Of a DNA stretch of 8,146 nucleotides, positions 1-6,765 are shown one piece after another. The notes under the pieces are model-generated. The model was not told where the DNA came from. It ran no database searches and saw only the letters and a program-made list of their open reading frames with translations. A program made the position numbers and the translations under genes. The stretch is from Alphaproteobacteria bacterium (GTDB lineage: Bacteria > Pseudomonadota > Alphaproteobacteria > Sphingomonadales > Sphingomonadaceae): contig JAGWVG010000067.1 of the NCBI GenBank assembly GCA_018970965.1, positions 1-8,146 on the forward strand, written 5' to 3'. Each line of letters begins with the position of its first letter. The stretch's first letter is position 1.

Positions 1-798
1 ATCGTCAACCGCATGGGGCTGATCCATCCTTTTGAACTTGCTGAGGAAGAAGGCTGCACGCTGGGCGATGTTGCTGAGGCCTTTGTGATTGCAGAACAGG
101 TGTATGACGTCCCGGCGCTATGGCGTGAGATTGAGACAGCCGAGATTGGCGAAGACACGCGGATCATTCTGTTTGAACATCTTGCGATTGAGCTTCGCGC
201 GCATATGGCCGATATTTTGCGCAACTCTGTGGCCGAGCGGAGCAGTGCAGCCGCAATTGCAGCCTATCGTCCAGCTGTTGCCCAGTTGGCGCACGCATTG
301 GATGATTTGATGCCGCCCGAAAGCCGCCGTCAGACACGCGCCTTTCGAGAGCGATTGTTGGCGGCAGGTGCACCCCCCTCCATTGCCGATGCGCTGGTGC
401 GCTTGGCTGAGCTGGATGGCGCAATTGGCATTGCCGCCTTAAGCGCGCGGACGGGCGTTGCCGAGCTGGTAACCGCGCGTGCCTTTACTGCGGTGGGCGA
501 GGCGTTGGGGCTCGATTGGGCGCAAGGCACCGCAATGCAGCTTGACCCCCGCGACCCGTGGGAACGGCTGCTTGCAGCGGGACTGGCGCGTGATTTTCAG
601 GCGATGCGGCTGGATTTCTTGGCACGTCACGGGGGCAAATCCCCGGTTGAAGCCGTCAGCAAATGGCAAGCCAGCAGTGCAGCAAGAATCGCTGCCTTTC
701 GCGCGATGATTGACCGGGCGCGGCTGACCACTGCGCCATCTCCTGCAATGCTTGCGCAAATTGCCGGTCAGGCGCGCGTGTTGCTTAATCGCGCATAA
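1..798 (+). CDS. NAD-dependent glutamate dehydrogenase, large bacterial type, C-terminal part (5' end outside window)
   Basis: The enzyme oxidatively deaminates glutamate to 2-oxoglutarate and ammonia with NAD+, in the cytoplasm, linking amino-acid catabolism to the TCA cycle. The frame is open from base 1 (I-V-N-R before the Met at 13) to TAA at 796-798, so only about the last 265 residues of a protein that is usually about 1,550-1,650 residues long are present. The stretch VNRMG followed by a helical segment with EEEG, AEAFVIAEQVYD and LWREIE matches the C-terminal helical domain of the L_GDH/Bac_GDH family (gdhB of Pseudomonas, gdhZ of Caulobacter). Near the end, DPRDPWERLLAAGLARDF and a W-(x)n-ARIAAFRAMIDRAR segment also fit the family. 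The catalytic dehydrogenase domain lies upstream of the window. The 3' end overlaps the convergent ribbon-helix-helix gene by 31 bases. Family assignment is confident; intactness cannot be judged. Confidence 0.9.
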   Translation: MVNRMGLIHPFELAEEEGCTLGDVAEAFVIAEQVYDVPALWREIETAEIGEDTRIILFEHLAIELRAHMADILRNSVAERSSAAAIAAYRPAVAQLAHALDDLMPPESRRQTRAFRERLLAAGAPPSIADALVRLAELDGAIGIAALSARTGVAELVTARAFTAVGEALGLDWAQGTAMQLDPRDPWERLLAAGLARDFQAMRLDFLARHGGKSPVEAVSKWQASSAARIAAFRAMIDRARLTTAPSPAMLAQIAGQARVLLNRA

Positions 799-998
799 AG
801 CCAAACGCGGATTGCGCTCGCAAGGTTGGGCGGATCGCCCGTAGCGATCCGCTCAGCATCAATCTGGGCGATAAGGGCATTGATCGGCAGGCCCTCATCA
901 CTGGCGGCCGCGCGCAAGCCCTCCCAAAAAACGGGCTCAAGACTGATCGAGGTTTCGTGCCCGGCAATGGTGACGGATCGTTTGATGGGGCCTTGCAT
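768..998 (-). CDS. Small ribbon-helix-helix domain protein (RHH_4-like)
   Basis: This 76-residue protein begins with a basic, strand-forming segment (KRSVTIAGHETSISLEP, residues 6-22). Two helices follow: about residues 23-36 (FWEGLRAAA) and about 39-52 (INALIAQIDAERI). A short tail, NLASAIRVWLYARL, ends the protein. This is the pattern of the RHH_4 family of ribbon-helix-helix proteins common in alphaproteobacteria; such folds usually dimerise and bind DNA through the N-terminal strand. The target and role are unknown. The ATG lies 3 bases after the phbB stop codon, with only a weak ribosome-binding site, so translation is probably coupled to phbB. The stop lies inside the 3' end of the convergent glutamate dehydrogenase gene. 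A regulator of PHB metabolism is a possibility by position only. No toxin partner is seen nearby, so a toxin-antitoxin role is not supported. Confidence 0.82.
   Translation of the reverse strand: MQGPIKRSVTIAGHETSISLEPVFWEGLRAAASDEGLPINALIAQIDAERIATGDPPNLASAIRVWLYARLSNTRA
830..852. repeat. Perfect 9-bp inverted repeat, potential hairpin
   Basis: The arms GCGGATCGC (830-838) and GCGATCCGC (844-852) are exact reverse complements around a 5-base loop, CCGTA. It lies 31 bases past the glutamate dehydrogenase stop codon and inside the coding sequence of the convergent ribbon-helix-helix gene (around its IATGD residues). No T-run follows on either strand, so it is not a canonical Rho-independent terminator. 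It could slow polymerase or protect the 3' end of the dehydrogenase mRNA, or be a chance product of GC-rich codons. Confidence 0.45.
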
Positions 999-1001
999 GG
1001 C

Positions 1002-1724
1002 CTAGTACATATGCTGCCCGCCATTGATCGACAATGTCGATCCGGTCACAAAGCCAGCATCTTCACCACAGAGAAAGGCAACGCCGCGTGCAATTTCATC
1101 GGCTTGGCCCAGTCGCCCAACGGGCACTTTGGCAACGATCTTGGCGAGAACATCTTCGGGCACGGCAGCGACCATATCGGTATCAATATATCCGGGGGCA
1201 AGCGCGTTAACGGTCACGCCAAATTTTGCGCCTTCTTGGGCCAAGGCCTTGGTAAAGCCGTGAATGCCCGATTTGGCGGCGGCATAATTCACCTGGCCAT
1301 ATTGGCCGCCCTGCCCGTTGATTGAACCGATATTGACAATGCGGCCCCAGCCACGTTCGCGCATGCCGGGAAAGACGGCTTTGGCCATGTTGAAACAGCC
1401 GCCCAAGTTGATGCGCATCACCTCATCCCACATGTCGTAGGTCATTTTAAGAAGTGTCGCATCCCGCGTGATGCCAGCATTGTTGACGAGGACATCAATT
1501 GGGCCAATCTCAGCCTCCACCTGCGCGCAACCAGCCAGGCAGGCGGCATGATCTCCCACATCCCATTTAACCGCGCGGATGCCCGTTGCCGCTTCAAAGG
1601 CCTTCGCCTTTTCATCATTGCCCGCATAGTTGGCGACCACGGTCATCCCCATGGCCTGCAATTTTTGGCTAATTGCCGCCCCAATGCCGCGCGTGCCGCC
1701 TGTTACAATTGCGATCCGTCCCAT
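1002..1724 (-). CDS. phbB: Acetoacetyl-CoA reductase (short-chain dehydrogenase, PhaB/PhbB)
   Basis: The protein reduces acetoacetyl-CoA to (R)-3-hydroxybutyryl-CoA with NADPH in the cytoplasm, the second step of polyhydroxybutyrate synthesis. It has 240 residues, the normal length for PhaB. Visible elements are the Rossmann motif TGGTRGIG (8-15), NNAG (81-84), catalytic Asn106, Ser134, Tyr147 and Lys151 (YxxxK), and PGYIDTDM (177-184). The segment SINGQGGQYGQVNY (134-147) keeps both glutamines (141 and 144) at the spacing found in Ralstonia PhaB, which favours PhaB over FabG. The C-terminus NGGQHMY is also PhaB-like. The start has a strong ribosome-binding site (AGAGGGGG, minus strand of 1733-1740) 8 bases upstream. 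The gene lies 38 bases downstream of hemH and 3 bases before the ribbon-helix-helix gene, probably in one transcript. No phaA or phaC is in the window. Confidence 0.93.
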   Translation of the reverse strand: MGRIAIVTGGTRGIGAAISQKLQAMGMTVVANYAGNDEKAKAFEAATGIRAVKWDVGDHAACLAGCAQVEAEIGPIDVLVNNAGITRDATLLKMTYDMWDEVMRINLGGCFNMAKAVFPGMRERGWGRIVNIGSINGQGGQYGQVNYAAAKSGIHGFTKALAQEGAKFGVTVNALAPGYIDTDMVAAVPEDVLAKIVAKVPVGRLGQADEIARGVAFLCGEDAGFVTGSTLSINGGQHMY

Positions 1725-1762
1725 CGTCCAGTCCCCCTCTCAAAAGGTGCCTGAACATAGGG

Positions 1763-2770
1763 CTATTGCGGTGGAAGCCAGCCCGCAAGTTCACGTGAAA
1801 GTAAGGTCTCTAGCATGGTGATGCCGGTATCGCTGGCGTTGAGGCAGGGGAGATAGGCAAAGTCAGTCCCGCCGGCATCCATAAATGTTTCTTTGCCGCG
1901 CAGCGCCACTTCCTCCAGCGTTTCCAGATTATCGGCAGAAAAACCGGGCGCAATCACAGCGATACGCTTGATTTTCTCCTTTGGCAGTGCGGCCAAAGTT
2001 GCATCGGTTGCTGGCTCTAGCCACTTGGCGCGGCCCAGCTTTGATTGGAAGGATACGCGCACGTCACGCCCCAAGGCTTCCGACAAAAGCCGCGCCGTTT
2101 TTTGGCAATGGCAATGATAAGGGTCCCCCAAAAGCAGCGTGCGTACAGGCATGGAATGGAAGCTGGCGAGAATCACTTCGGGCTCAAAAGGAAGTGCCTT
2201 CAGCCCTTGCTCCACCGATTGTTTCAGCGCGGCGATATAGGCGGGGTCATCATGATAAGCGGGCAGCGTGCGCAGCGCCGGCTGCCAGCGCATCTTGCCA
2301 AGCACACGCGCCACTTCATCAAAGCCTGTGCCGGTCGTGGCACCGCTATATTGCGGGTAGAGCGGCGCAATCAAAATGCGGTCGCAGCCTGCAGCTTTCA
2401 TCGCTTCCAAACGATCTTCAATCGAGGGATTGCCATAGCGCATAGCCCAATCGATCATCACCTTGTCGCCAAAGCGCGCCTGCAGCGCTTTGGCCTGATC
2501 GCGCGTGACGACCGACAGGGGGGAGCCTTCGTCCGTCCAAATTTGCTGATAGGCATGGGCCGATTTGGCGGGCCTGGTCGTCAGCACAAAGAGCCGCAAA
2601 ATGGGTTGCCAAACAAATGGAGGAATCTCAACGACCCGCCGATCCGATAGAAATTGCTTAAGATAGCGCCGTACAGGCCCGGTCTCGGGCGCGTCGGGCG
2701 TGCCAAGATTCATCAGCAGCACGCCAATGCGGCGCGGGGCAATGGGCGGGTGCGTGTTCGGTATCTGCAT
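1763..2770 (-). CDS. hemH: Ferrochelatase
   Basis: The enzyme inserts Fe2+ into protoporphyrin IX, the last step of protoheme synthesis. At 335 residues it has normal bacterial length. Diagnostic segments in order are LLMNLGTPD (18-26), LYPQYS (137-142), SFHSMP with the catalytic His205 (203-208), GDPYHCHC (215-222), FQSKLGRAKWLEPATD (241-256) and APGFSADNLETLEEV (274-288), whose acidic residues belong to the active site. The C-terminus holds only one cysteine (Cys309) and lacks the spaced cysteine set used by [2Fe-2S] ferrochelatases of the animal type. A clusterless enzyme is therefore likely. The ATG is preceded by only a weak ribosome-binding site. The gene follows the flavin oxidoreductase by 64 bases and precedes phbB by 38. 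There are no other heme genes here, so its operon position is probably not pathway-specific. Confidence 0.96.
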   Translation of the reverse strand: MQIPNTHPPIAPRRIGVLLMNLGTPDAPETGPVRRYLKQFLSDRRVVEIPPFVWQPILRLFVLTTRPAKSAHAYQQIWTDEGSPLSVVTRDQAKALQARFGDKVMIDWAMRYGNPSIEDRLEAMKAAGCDRILIAPLYPQYSGATTGTGFDEVARVLGKMRWQPALRTLPAYHDDPAYIAALKQSVEQGLKALPFEPEVILASFHSMPVRTLLLGDPYHCHCQKTARLLSEALGRDVRVSFQSKLGRAKWLEPATDATLAALPKEKIKRIAVIAPGFSADNLETLEEVALRGKETFMDAGGTDFAYLPCLNASDTGITMLETLLSRELAGWLPPQ

Positions 2771-2834
2771 GCCTGCCGCTTAGCCGGGAATGGGCCGCAT
2801 CGCTACCTGTCCAAAGGGCTTTGGCTGCCGCGCC
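2771..2834. other. Intergenic spacer between flavin oxidoreductase and hemH
   Basis: This 64-base gap contains one short palindrome, CCAAAG-GG-CTTTGG (2811-2824), beginning 10 bases past the oxidoreductase stop codon on the minus strand. The stem would be 5-6 bp with a very tight loop and no T-run, so it is not a convincing terminator. I see no clear promoter for hemH. Read-through from the upstream pair is plausible but not shown. Confidence 0.3.
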
Positions 2835-4121
2835 TTATGCAGAGCGGGCAGCCATGATTTTTTTATTACGCGAATCCACTTCGCGCATGGCTGCAAAAAC
2901 TGACTTGTCGGGGTTGGTTTTCCCGGTTTCACCCAGCGCGTAAATTTGCGCATAATACCAGAATTGCACGCCAAACCCGGCAATCGCCCGCACCATTTTA
3001 ACGCTCTCCAGCCAGCGCAGCCAGCTGGGCAGCAGATGCAGCTGCTTTTCAAAGCGCGGAATATCTGCCGCGCCCGCCAGCAAATCATTACAGGCATAAG
3101 GCGCGCCGCAGAGAGGGCGGCCGAGCCCAATCAAATCGGCAGCGCCCGTGCTCAGCGCATGGTCCATGGCGATGCGCGTGCGGAAGCCGCCTGTCACCAT
3201 CAAGGGAAGCGTTTTAAGTTCCGCCTTCATCGCTTTGGCAAAGTCGACGAAATAAGCTTCACGTGCGGCCGTTGATGCAGGGACGTTTTGGTCCTCCACA
3301 TCTTCCATCCCCTCCAAATCCATCATGCGCGGCTGTTCGTAGCTGCCGCCTGAGATTTCCAGCAGATCAAGCCCCTCGGCCTCCAGCCAGCGGGCAACTT
3401 GCAGGCTCTCGTCAAAGGCAAATCCGCCGCGTTGAAAATCGGCAGAGTTGAGCTTTACCGAAACCGGAAAATCCTTGCCCACTGCCGCCCGCACCGCGCG
3501 GACGCTTTCCATCAAAAAGCGTGCTCGATTTTCCAGGCTGCCGCCCCATTGATCGGTGCGCTGATTGCTGCGCGGGCTTAAAAATTGCGAGATGAGATAC
3601 CCATGCGCCGCGTGGATTTGCACGCCGGTAAAGCCAGCTTCCTTTGCTGCTTTTGCTGCAATCGCAAACCGCGCGATCAGATCTTTAATCTCGTCCTCTG
3701 TCAGCGGCACGGGGGTGCCAAATTGTCCACCGGGAAGGCCCAGCTTCACCGCAGAGGGGGCTTTGGGCGTTGGGTTGACCAAGGCCTGTGTCTGCCGCCC
3801 GCCATGGCTGATCTGCATCCAGAGATGCGTGCCCTGCACTGTGCCAGCCTTGGCCCAAGCCTTGAGGGCGGCTTTCATCTCGGCGGAGGGTTTTTTGTCA
3901 ATCACCACATTGCCGGGGCGCTCGAGATGATCGCGGTCGATAATGACATTGCCTGTGAGCAGCATGCCCGCGCCGCCTTCGGCCCAGCATTGATAAAGCC
4001 GGGCCAGGGCCGGGGTTGGCATGCCATCAGGCGTGGCAAGGCCTTCCGTCATCGCGCCTTTGGCGAGCCGGTTTTTCAAAACCGCGCCGCAGGGCAGCGG
4101 CAATGTCTGCCCAATGCTCAT
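2835..4121 (-). CDS. NADH:flavin oxidoreductase, Old Yellow Enzyme family
   Basis: This is an FMN-dependent TIM-barrel oxidoreductase of the OYE/2,4-dienoyl-CoA reductase group, which reduces activated C=C bonds with NAD(P)H; its substrate is unknown. I start it at ATG 4121, whose codon overlaps the ligase stop (ATGA). That gives 428 residues beginning MSIGQ; the in-frame start 7 codons upstream would lie wholly inside the ligase gene. Visible elements are KNRLAKGAMTE (16-26), QISHGGRQ (103-110), VQIHAAHGYLISQF (167-180) with the His170/His173 pair and Tyr175, the barrel signature SPRSNQRTDQWGGS (182-195), Lys223 in VSVKLNS, VTGGF (309-313) and GLGRP (332-336) for FMN phosphate. It lacks the Cys-rich 4Fe-4S motif and the FAD/NADH domain of long dienoyl-CoA reductases. 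A roughly 60-residue aromatic and hydrophobic C-terminal tail follows (for example WLRWLESVKM and FGVQFWYYAQIYALG). There is no good ribosome-binding site, so translation is probably coupled to the ligase. Confidence 0.9.
   Translation of the reverse strand: MSIGQTLPLPCGAVLKNRLAKGAMTEGLATPDGMPTPALARLYQCWAEGGAGMLLTGNVIIDRDHLERPGNVVIDKKPSAEMKAALKAWAKAGTVQGTHLWMQISHGGRQTQALVNPTPKAPSAVKLGLPGGQFGTPVPLTEDEIKDLIARFAIAAKAAKEAGFTGVQIHAAHGYLISQFLSPRSNQRTDQWGGSLENRARFLMESVRAVRAAVGKDFPVSVKLNSADFQRGGFAFDESLQVARWLEAEGLDLLEISGGSYEQPRMMDLEGMEDVEDQNVPASTAAREAYFVDFAKAMKAELKTLPLMVTGGFRTRIAMDHALSTGAADLIGLGRPLCGAPYACNDLLAGAADIPRFEKQLHLLPSWLRWLESVKMVRAIAGFGVQFWYYAQIYALGETGKTNPDKSVFAAMREVDSRNKKIMAARSA
4118..4121 (-). 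promoter_or_regulatory. ATGA stop/start overlap (translational coupling)
   Basis: On the minus strand the ATG of the flavin oxidoreductase (4121-4119) and the TGA of the acyl-CoA synthetase (4120-4118) share bases. The 20 bases upstream contain no good Shine-Dalgarno sequence, so reinitiation by ribosomes finishing the ligase is the likely mode of translation. This decides the oxidoreductase start. Confidence 0.8.
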
Positions 4122-5839
4122 GCAGCGGCGGCCTGTTGCCACAACGCACGATATTTGGCGCGCAGGCTTACCTTATCAATCTTCTCCGTGCCCAAGCGGG
4201 GCAGGCTATCTGCCTCAAACCAGATTTTCGCGGGCACCTTGAAGGCGGCAATGCGCTCTTTGACAAAATCGGCCAGCTCGGCTTCGCTCACGTTGGTCCC
4301 CGGATGGCAATAGACCACCGCGCCGGGTAATTCGCCAAAACGCTCATCAGGCAGCCCAAAGACGCAGGCTTCGGCAATCGCCGGATGCTCGTACAGCGCA
4401 GCCTCGACTTCTTGGCAGCTGATATTTTCGCCGCCGCGAATGATGATGTCCTTCTTGCGATCGACAATGAAGAGATAGCCATCTTCATCAAGATATCCGA
4501 TGTCGCCGGTGCGGAAATAGCCATCAGATGTCATACATTCGGCTGTGGCATCAGGGCGGTTCCAATAGCCCGAGAACAAGGCGACCGAGCGGATCGACAC
4601 TTCCCCGCGCTGCCCTTGGGGCACAGGCTTTCCAGCGTCATCAAGGATCGCCATGTCAACCAGCGGCTTTGAGGGCAGGCCTGTTGAATTGGGCTTTTCC
4701 AGATAATTGGTCGAGAAATTGCCTGCGCCAATGGCGTTGGTTTCGGTGAGGCCATAGCCCAATGCTGGCGGCGCAGTGGGGAATTCTTCGGCAATGCGTT
4801 TCACATGCTCAACAGGGCGGGGTGCGCCGCCGCCCGATAGGCCTTGGAGGGTCGACAGATCATATTTGTGACGATCCGGGTGCGTCATCAGCTCAAAGCT
4901 CATCAGCGGCACGCCCGTGAAGTTGGTGATCTTTTCTTTTTCAATGATGCGCATTGCATCGACGACATTCCATTTGGGCATCATCACAATCTTGCGCCCA
5001 ATCGCAAAGCTGACGAGCATGATGGGCACCTCGCCCGTCACATGGAACAACGGCACGGTCAGCAAGGCAGCATGCTGCGGCCGATTTTCAGATACCGTGC
5101 CGTCTTCAGTTGCGAGCTGCAACATCATCAGCGCCTGGACGATATAGTTGAACGTGCCCTGCACCACCGCACGATGGGTGGAATAAGCGCCCTTGGATTG
5201 GCCGGTAGAACCAGAGGTGAAGAGGATGGTTGCCAGATCATCGCCTGTGATGTCGGGCAGCGCAACCGCATCCAGCGCGTTTACATCGCCCAGCACGGGG
5301 GCAAGCGTCGTCTCAATCGGGGCAGCGATATCAAGCGTGACGATTTTTGCCGGGCCGGCATAAGCGGCATCTTTCAGACGATCAGCGCGGGGGCCATCGG
5401 CAAATACCAGCGAGGCGCCAACATCTTCAATGCCGGCAGCCAGCTCGCTGCCCTGCCACCAGCCATTGATCAGCGTTGCGCACCCGCCCGCCATCAAAAT
5501 CCCCATATAGAGGATGATCCATGCCGGGGTATTGCGCATGGCAATCCCAACGCGATCGCCCTTTTGTACACCATGATGCGCAATCAGTGCGCGCGCCACG
5601 CGGTCCGCCAAGGCGTAGGTTTGTTTGAAGGACAGGCGTTGATCGCCATCCACCAGAAATTCTGTATCGCCATGCTGCGCGCAGAAATAAGCAAAATAGT
5701 GCGGCAGAGCCGGGGGTGCTGCCGCGACCATCGGCAAATCAACACCATAAGCCTTAAAACTGGTGAGCGCCATTGGCGCACCCGGCGCAGTTAGCATCGC
5801 GGTGGCCTTTGCAATGCGCAGGTCCAATTCAGACGGCAT
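4118..5839 (-). CDS. Class I AMP-forming acyl-CoA synthetase (long/medium-chain fatty acid or aryl acid CoA ligase-like)
   Basis: An ANL-superfamily enzyme that activates a carboxylic acid with ATP to an acyl-adenylate and then, probably, to an acyl-CoA. The acid cannot be named from sequence. At 573 residues it is of normal length. Motifs in order are the P-loop-like LFTSGSTGQSKGA (206-218), PLFHVTGE (263-270), GYGLTETN (361-368), YFRTGDIG (441-448) with the ATP-ribose Asp446, the hinge VDRKKDIIIRGGENIS (459-474) and the C-terminal lysine motif LPRLGTEKIDKVSLR (546-560). In that last motif the usual Gly before the catalytic lysine (here Lys553) is Glu552. The ATG at 5839 has a strong ribosome-binding site (AGGGAGAGA, minus strand of 5846-5854) 6 bases away, and the gene heads the minus-strand block. 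Its stop overlaps the start of the flavin oxidoreductase by four bases, suggesting the two proteins act together. Confidence 0.9.
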   Translation of the reverse strand: MPSELDLRIAKATAMLTAPGAPMALTSFKAYGVDLPMVAAAPPALPHYFAYFCAQHGDTEFLVDGDQRLSFKQTYALADRVARALIAHHGVQKGDRVGIAMRNTPAWIILYMGILMAGGCATLINGWWQGSELAAGIEDVGASLVFADGPRADRLKDAAYAGPAKIVTLDIAAPIETTLAPVLGDVNALDAVALPDITGDDLATILFTSGSTGQSKGAYSTHRAVVQGTFNYIVQALMMLQLATEDGTVSENRPQHAALLTVPLFHVTGEVPIMLVSFAIGRKIVMMPKWNVVDAMRIIEKEKITNFTGVPLMSFELMTHPDRHKYDLSTLQGLSGGGAPRPVEHVKRIAEEFPTAPPALGYGLTETNAIGAGNFSTNYLEKPNSTGLPSKPLVDMAILDDAGKPVPQGQRGEVSIRSVALFSGYWNRPDATAECMTSDGYFRTGDIGYLDEDGYLFIVDRKKDIIIRGGENISCQEVEAALYEHPAIAEACVFGLPDERFGELPGAVVYCHPGTNVSEAELADFVKERIAAFKVPAKIWFEADSLPRLGTEKIDKVSLRAKYRALWQQAAAA

Positions 5840-5907
5840 GGCGAATCTCTCCCTTTGTCTTCTCGTCGTCCCCCTCTATGTAGGGAGAAATCCTGAGGGG
5901 AAAAGCC
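5840..5907. promoter_or_regulatory. Divergent intergenic region between the acyl-CoA synthetase and lgt
   Basis: These 68 bases should hold promoters for both directions. Ribosome-binding sites are clear on each side: AGGGAGAGA on the minus strand (5846-5854) for the ligase and GAGGGG on the plus strand (5895-5900) for lgt. A weak sigma70-like pair for lgt is TTGTCT (5855-5860), then 16 bases, then TATGTA (5877-5882). It is a poor consensus match and only a candidate. TCTCCCT (5848-5854) and AGGGAGA (5882-5888) form a 7-bp inverted repeat with a 27-base gap, which may only reflect purine-rich leader sequences on both sides. Confidence 0.5.
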
Positions 5908-6765
5908 TTGATCCTTGCAAGCCTTGTTGACGTTACGTCCGCCGTGCGCTGGGAAAGCCTGGGACTAGATCCGGTTGCGATCGACCTCGGCTTTTTCAAG
6001 ATCCGCTGGTACAGTTTGGCCTATATCACGGGCATTTTGTTGGGCTGGTGGTATTTAAGCAAACTCTGTGCACGGCCCGGCTCTCCCATGGCGCAACGCC
6101 ATGTTGATGATTTCGTATTTTACGCAACGCTCGGCATTATTTTGGGCGGACGATTGGGCTATGTTCTGTTTTACCGACCTGAAATGTTGGCCCAACCCTT
6201 AAGCGTTTTAAAGCTGTGGGAAGGTGGCATGTCGTTCCATGGCGGCGTGATTGGCGTGGTGCTTGGCACCTTGTGGTTCGCTCGGCAAGAAAAGCTCAGC
6301 TGGTTGCGCATCATGGATTATGTTGTCGTGGTCTACCCGATTGGCCATTTCCTTGGCCGGCTTGCCAATTTCGTGAATGGTGAATTGTGGGGCCGCGAAA
6401 CAACTGTGCCTTGGGGCATGATTTTTCCCGGCGGGGGCGAAGTGGTGCGCCATCCCAGCCAATTATATCAGGCTGGGCTCGAAGGTTTGCTGCTGGGCCT
6501 CATCCTCTCGTTGCTCTTCTGGAAAAGCGATGCGCGCTATAAGCCCGGCTATCTGGCGGGGCATTTTGTGCTCTGGATGGGCGTTTTCCGGGTCATCTCA
6601 GAAATGGTGCGCGAGCCGGATGTCGGTGTTTATGGCCTATTTGGCATGACGATGGGGCAGACATTATGTGTGCCGATGATCGTGCTTGGCTTGTACCTTA
6701 TTTTCTCGGCCAAGGGCCGCCGCGAACGGATGGAAAGCATTGCCGGACACAATAGCGTCGCCTGA
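5908..6765 (+). CDS. lgt: Prolipoprotein diacylglyceryl transferase Lgt
   Basis: An inner-membrane enzyme that transfers the diacylglyceryl group of phosphatidylglycerol to the lipobox cysteine of prolipoproteins, the first step of lipoprotein maturation. It has 285 residues and several hydrophobic segments (about 34-50, 68-88, 109-125, 136-150, 191-204, 214-230 and 248-267). Family signatures are IRWYSLAYI (32-40), the HGG motif (111-113), the Lgt signature [14 protein letters not shown] (150-163), [12 protein letters not shown] (182-193) and the REPD segment (235-238) near the essential C-terminal arginine. I chose the TTG at 5908 because GAGGGG lies 7 bases upstream and no in-frame ATG precedes the conserved part. 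A GTG at 5944 is a weaker alternative. The gene is divergent from the ligase, and its 3' end overlaps the methyltransferase gene. Confidence 0.96.
   Translation: MILASLVDVTSAVRWESLGLDPVAIDLGFFKIRWYSLAYITGILLGWWYLSKLCARPGSPMAQRHVDDFVFYATLGIILGGRLGYVLFYRPEMLAQPLSVLKLWEGGMSFHGGVIGVVLGTLWFARQEKLSWLRIMDYVVVVYPIGHFLGRLANFVNGELWGRETTVPWGMIFPGGGEVVRHPSQLYQAGLEGLLLGLILSLLFWKSDARYKPGYLAGHFVLWMGVFRVISEMVREPDVGVYGLFGMTMGQTLCVPMIVLGLYLIFSAKGRRERMESIAGHNSVA

Noticed and set aside
768..998. Ribbon-helix-helix protein as the antitoxin of a toxin-antitoxin pair
   Set aside because: Its neighbours are phbB and the end of glutamate dehydrogenase. No small toxin-like gene is adjacent on either strand.
2811..2824. 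CCAAAGGGCTTTGG palindrome as a terminator before hemH
   Set aside because: The stem is 5-6 bp with a 2-4 base loop and no following T-run, too weak to call a terminator.
4122..4142. Upstream in-frame start for the flavin oxidoreductase, adding 7 residues
   Set aside because: The ATG at 4121 overlaps the ligase stop in a classic ATGA junction, and the extra residues (MATGRRC) do not look like the family N-terminus.
3585..4313. A 242-codon open frame on the plus strand opposite the flavin oxidoreductase and the ligase 3' end
   Set aside because: It spans the junction of two well-supported minus-strand genes and its product resembles no family. It is a shadow frame.
4844..5794. A 316-codon open frame on the plus strand opposite the acyl-CoA synthetase
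   Set aside because: It lies wholly antisense to a gene with every family motif in place. Its translation is His/Arg/Gln-rich with no recognisable domain, as expected from the reverse complement of GC-biased codons.
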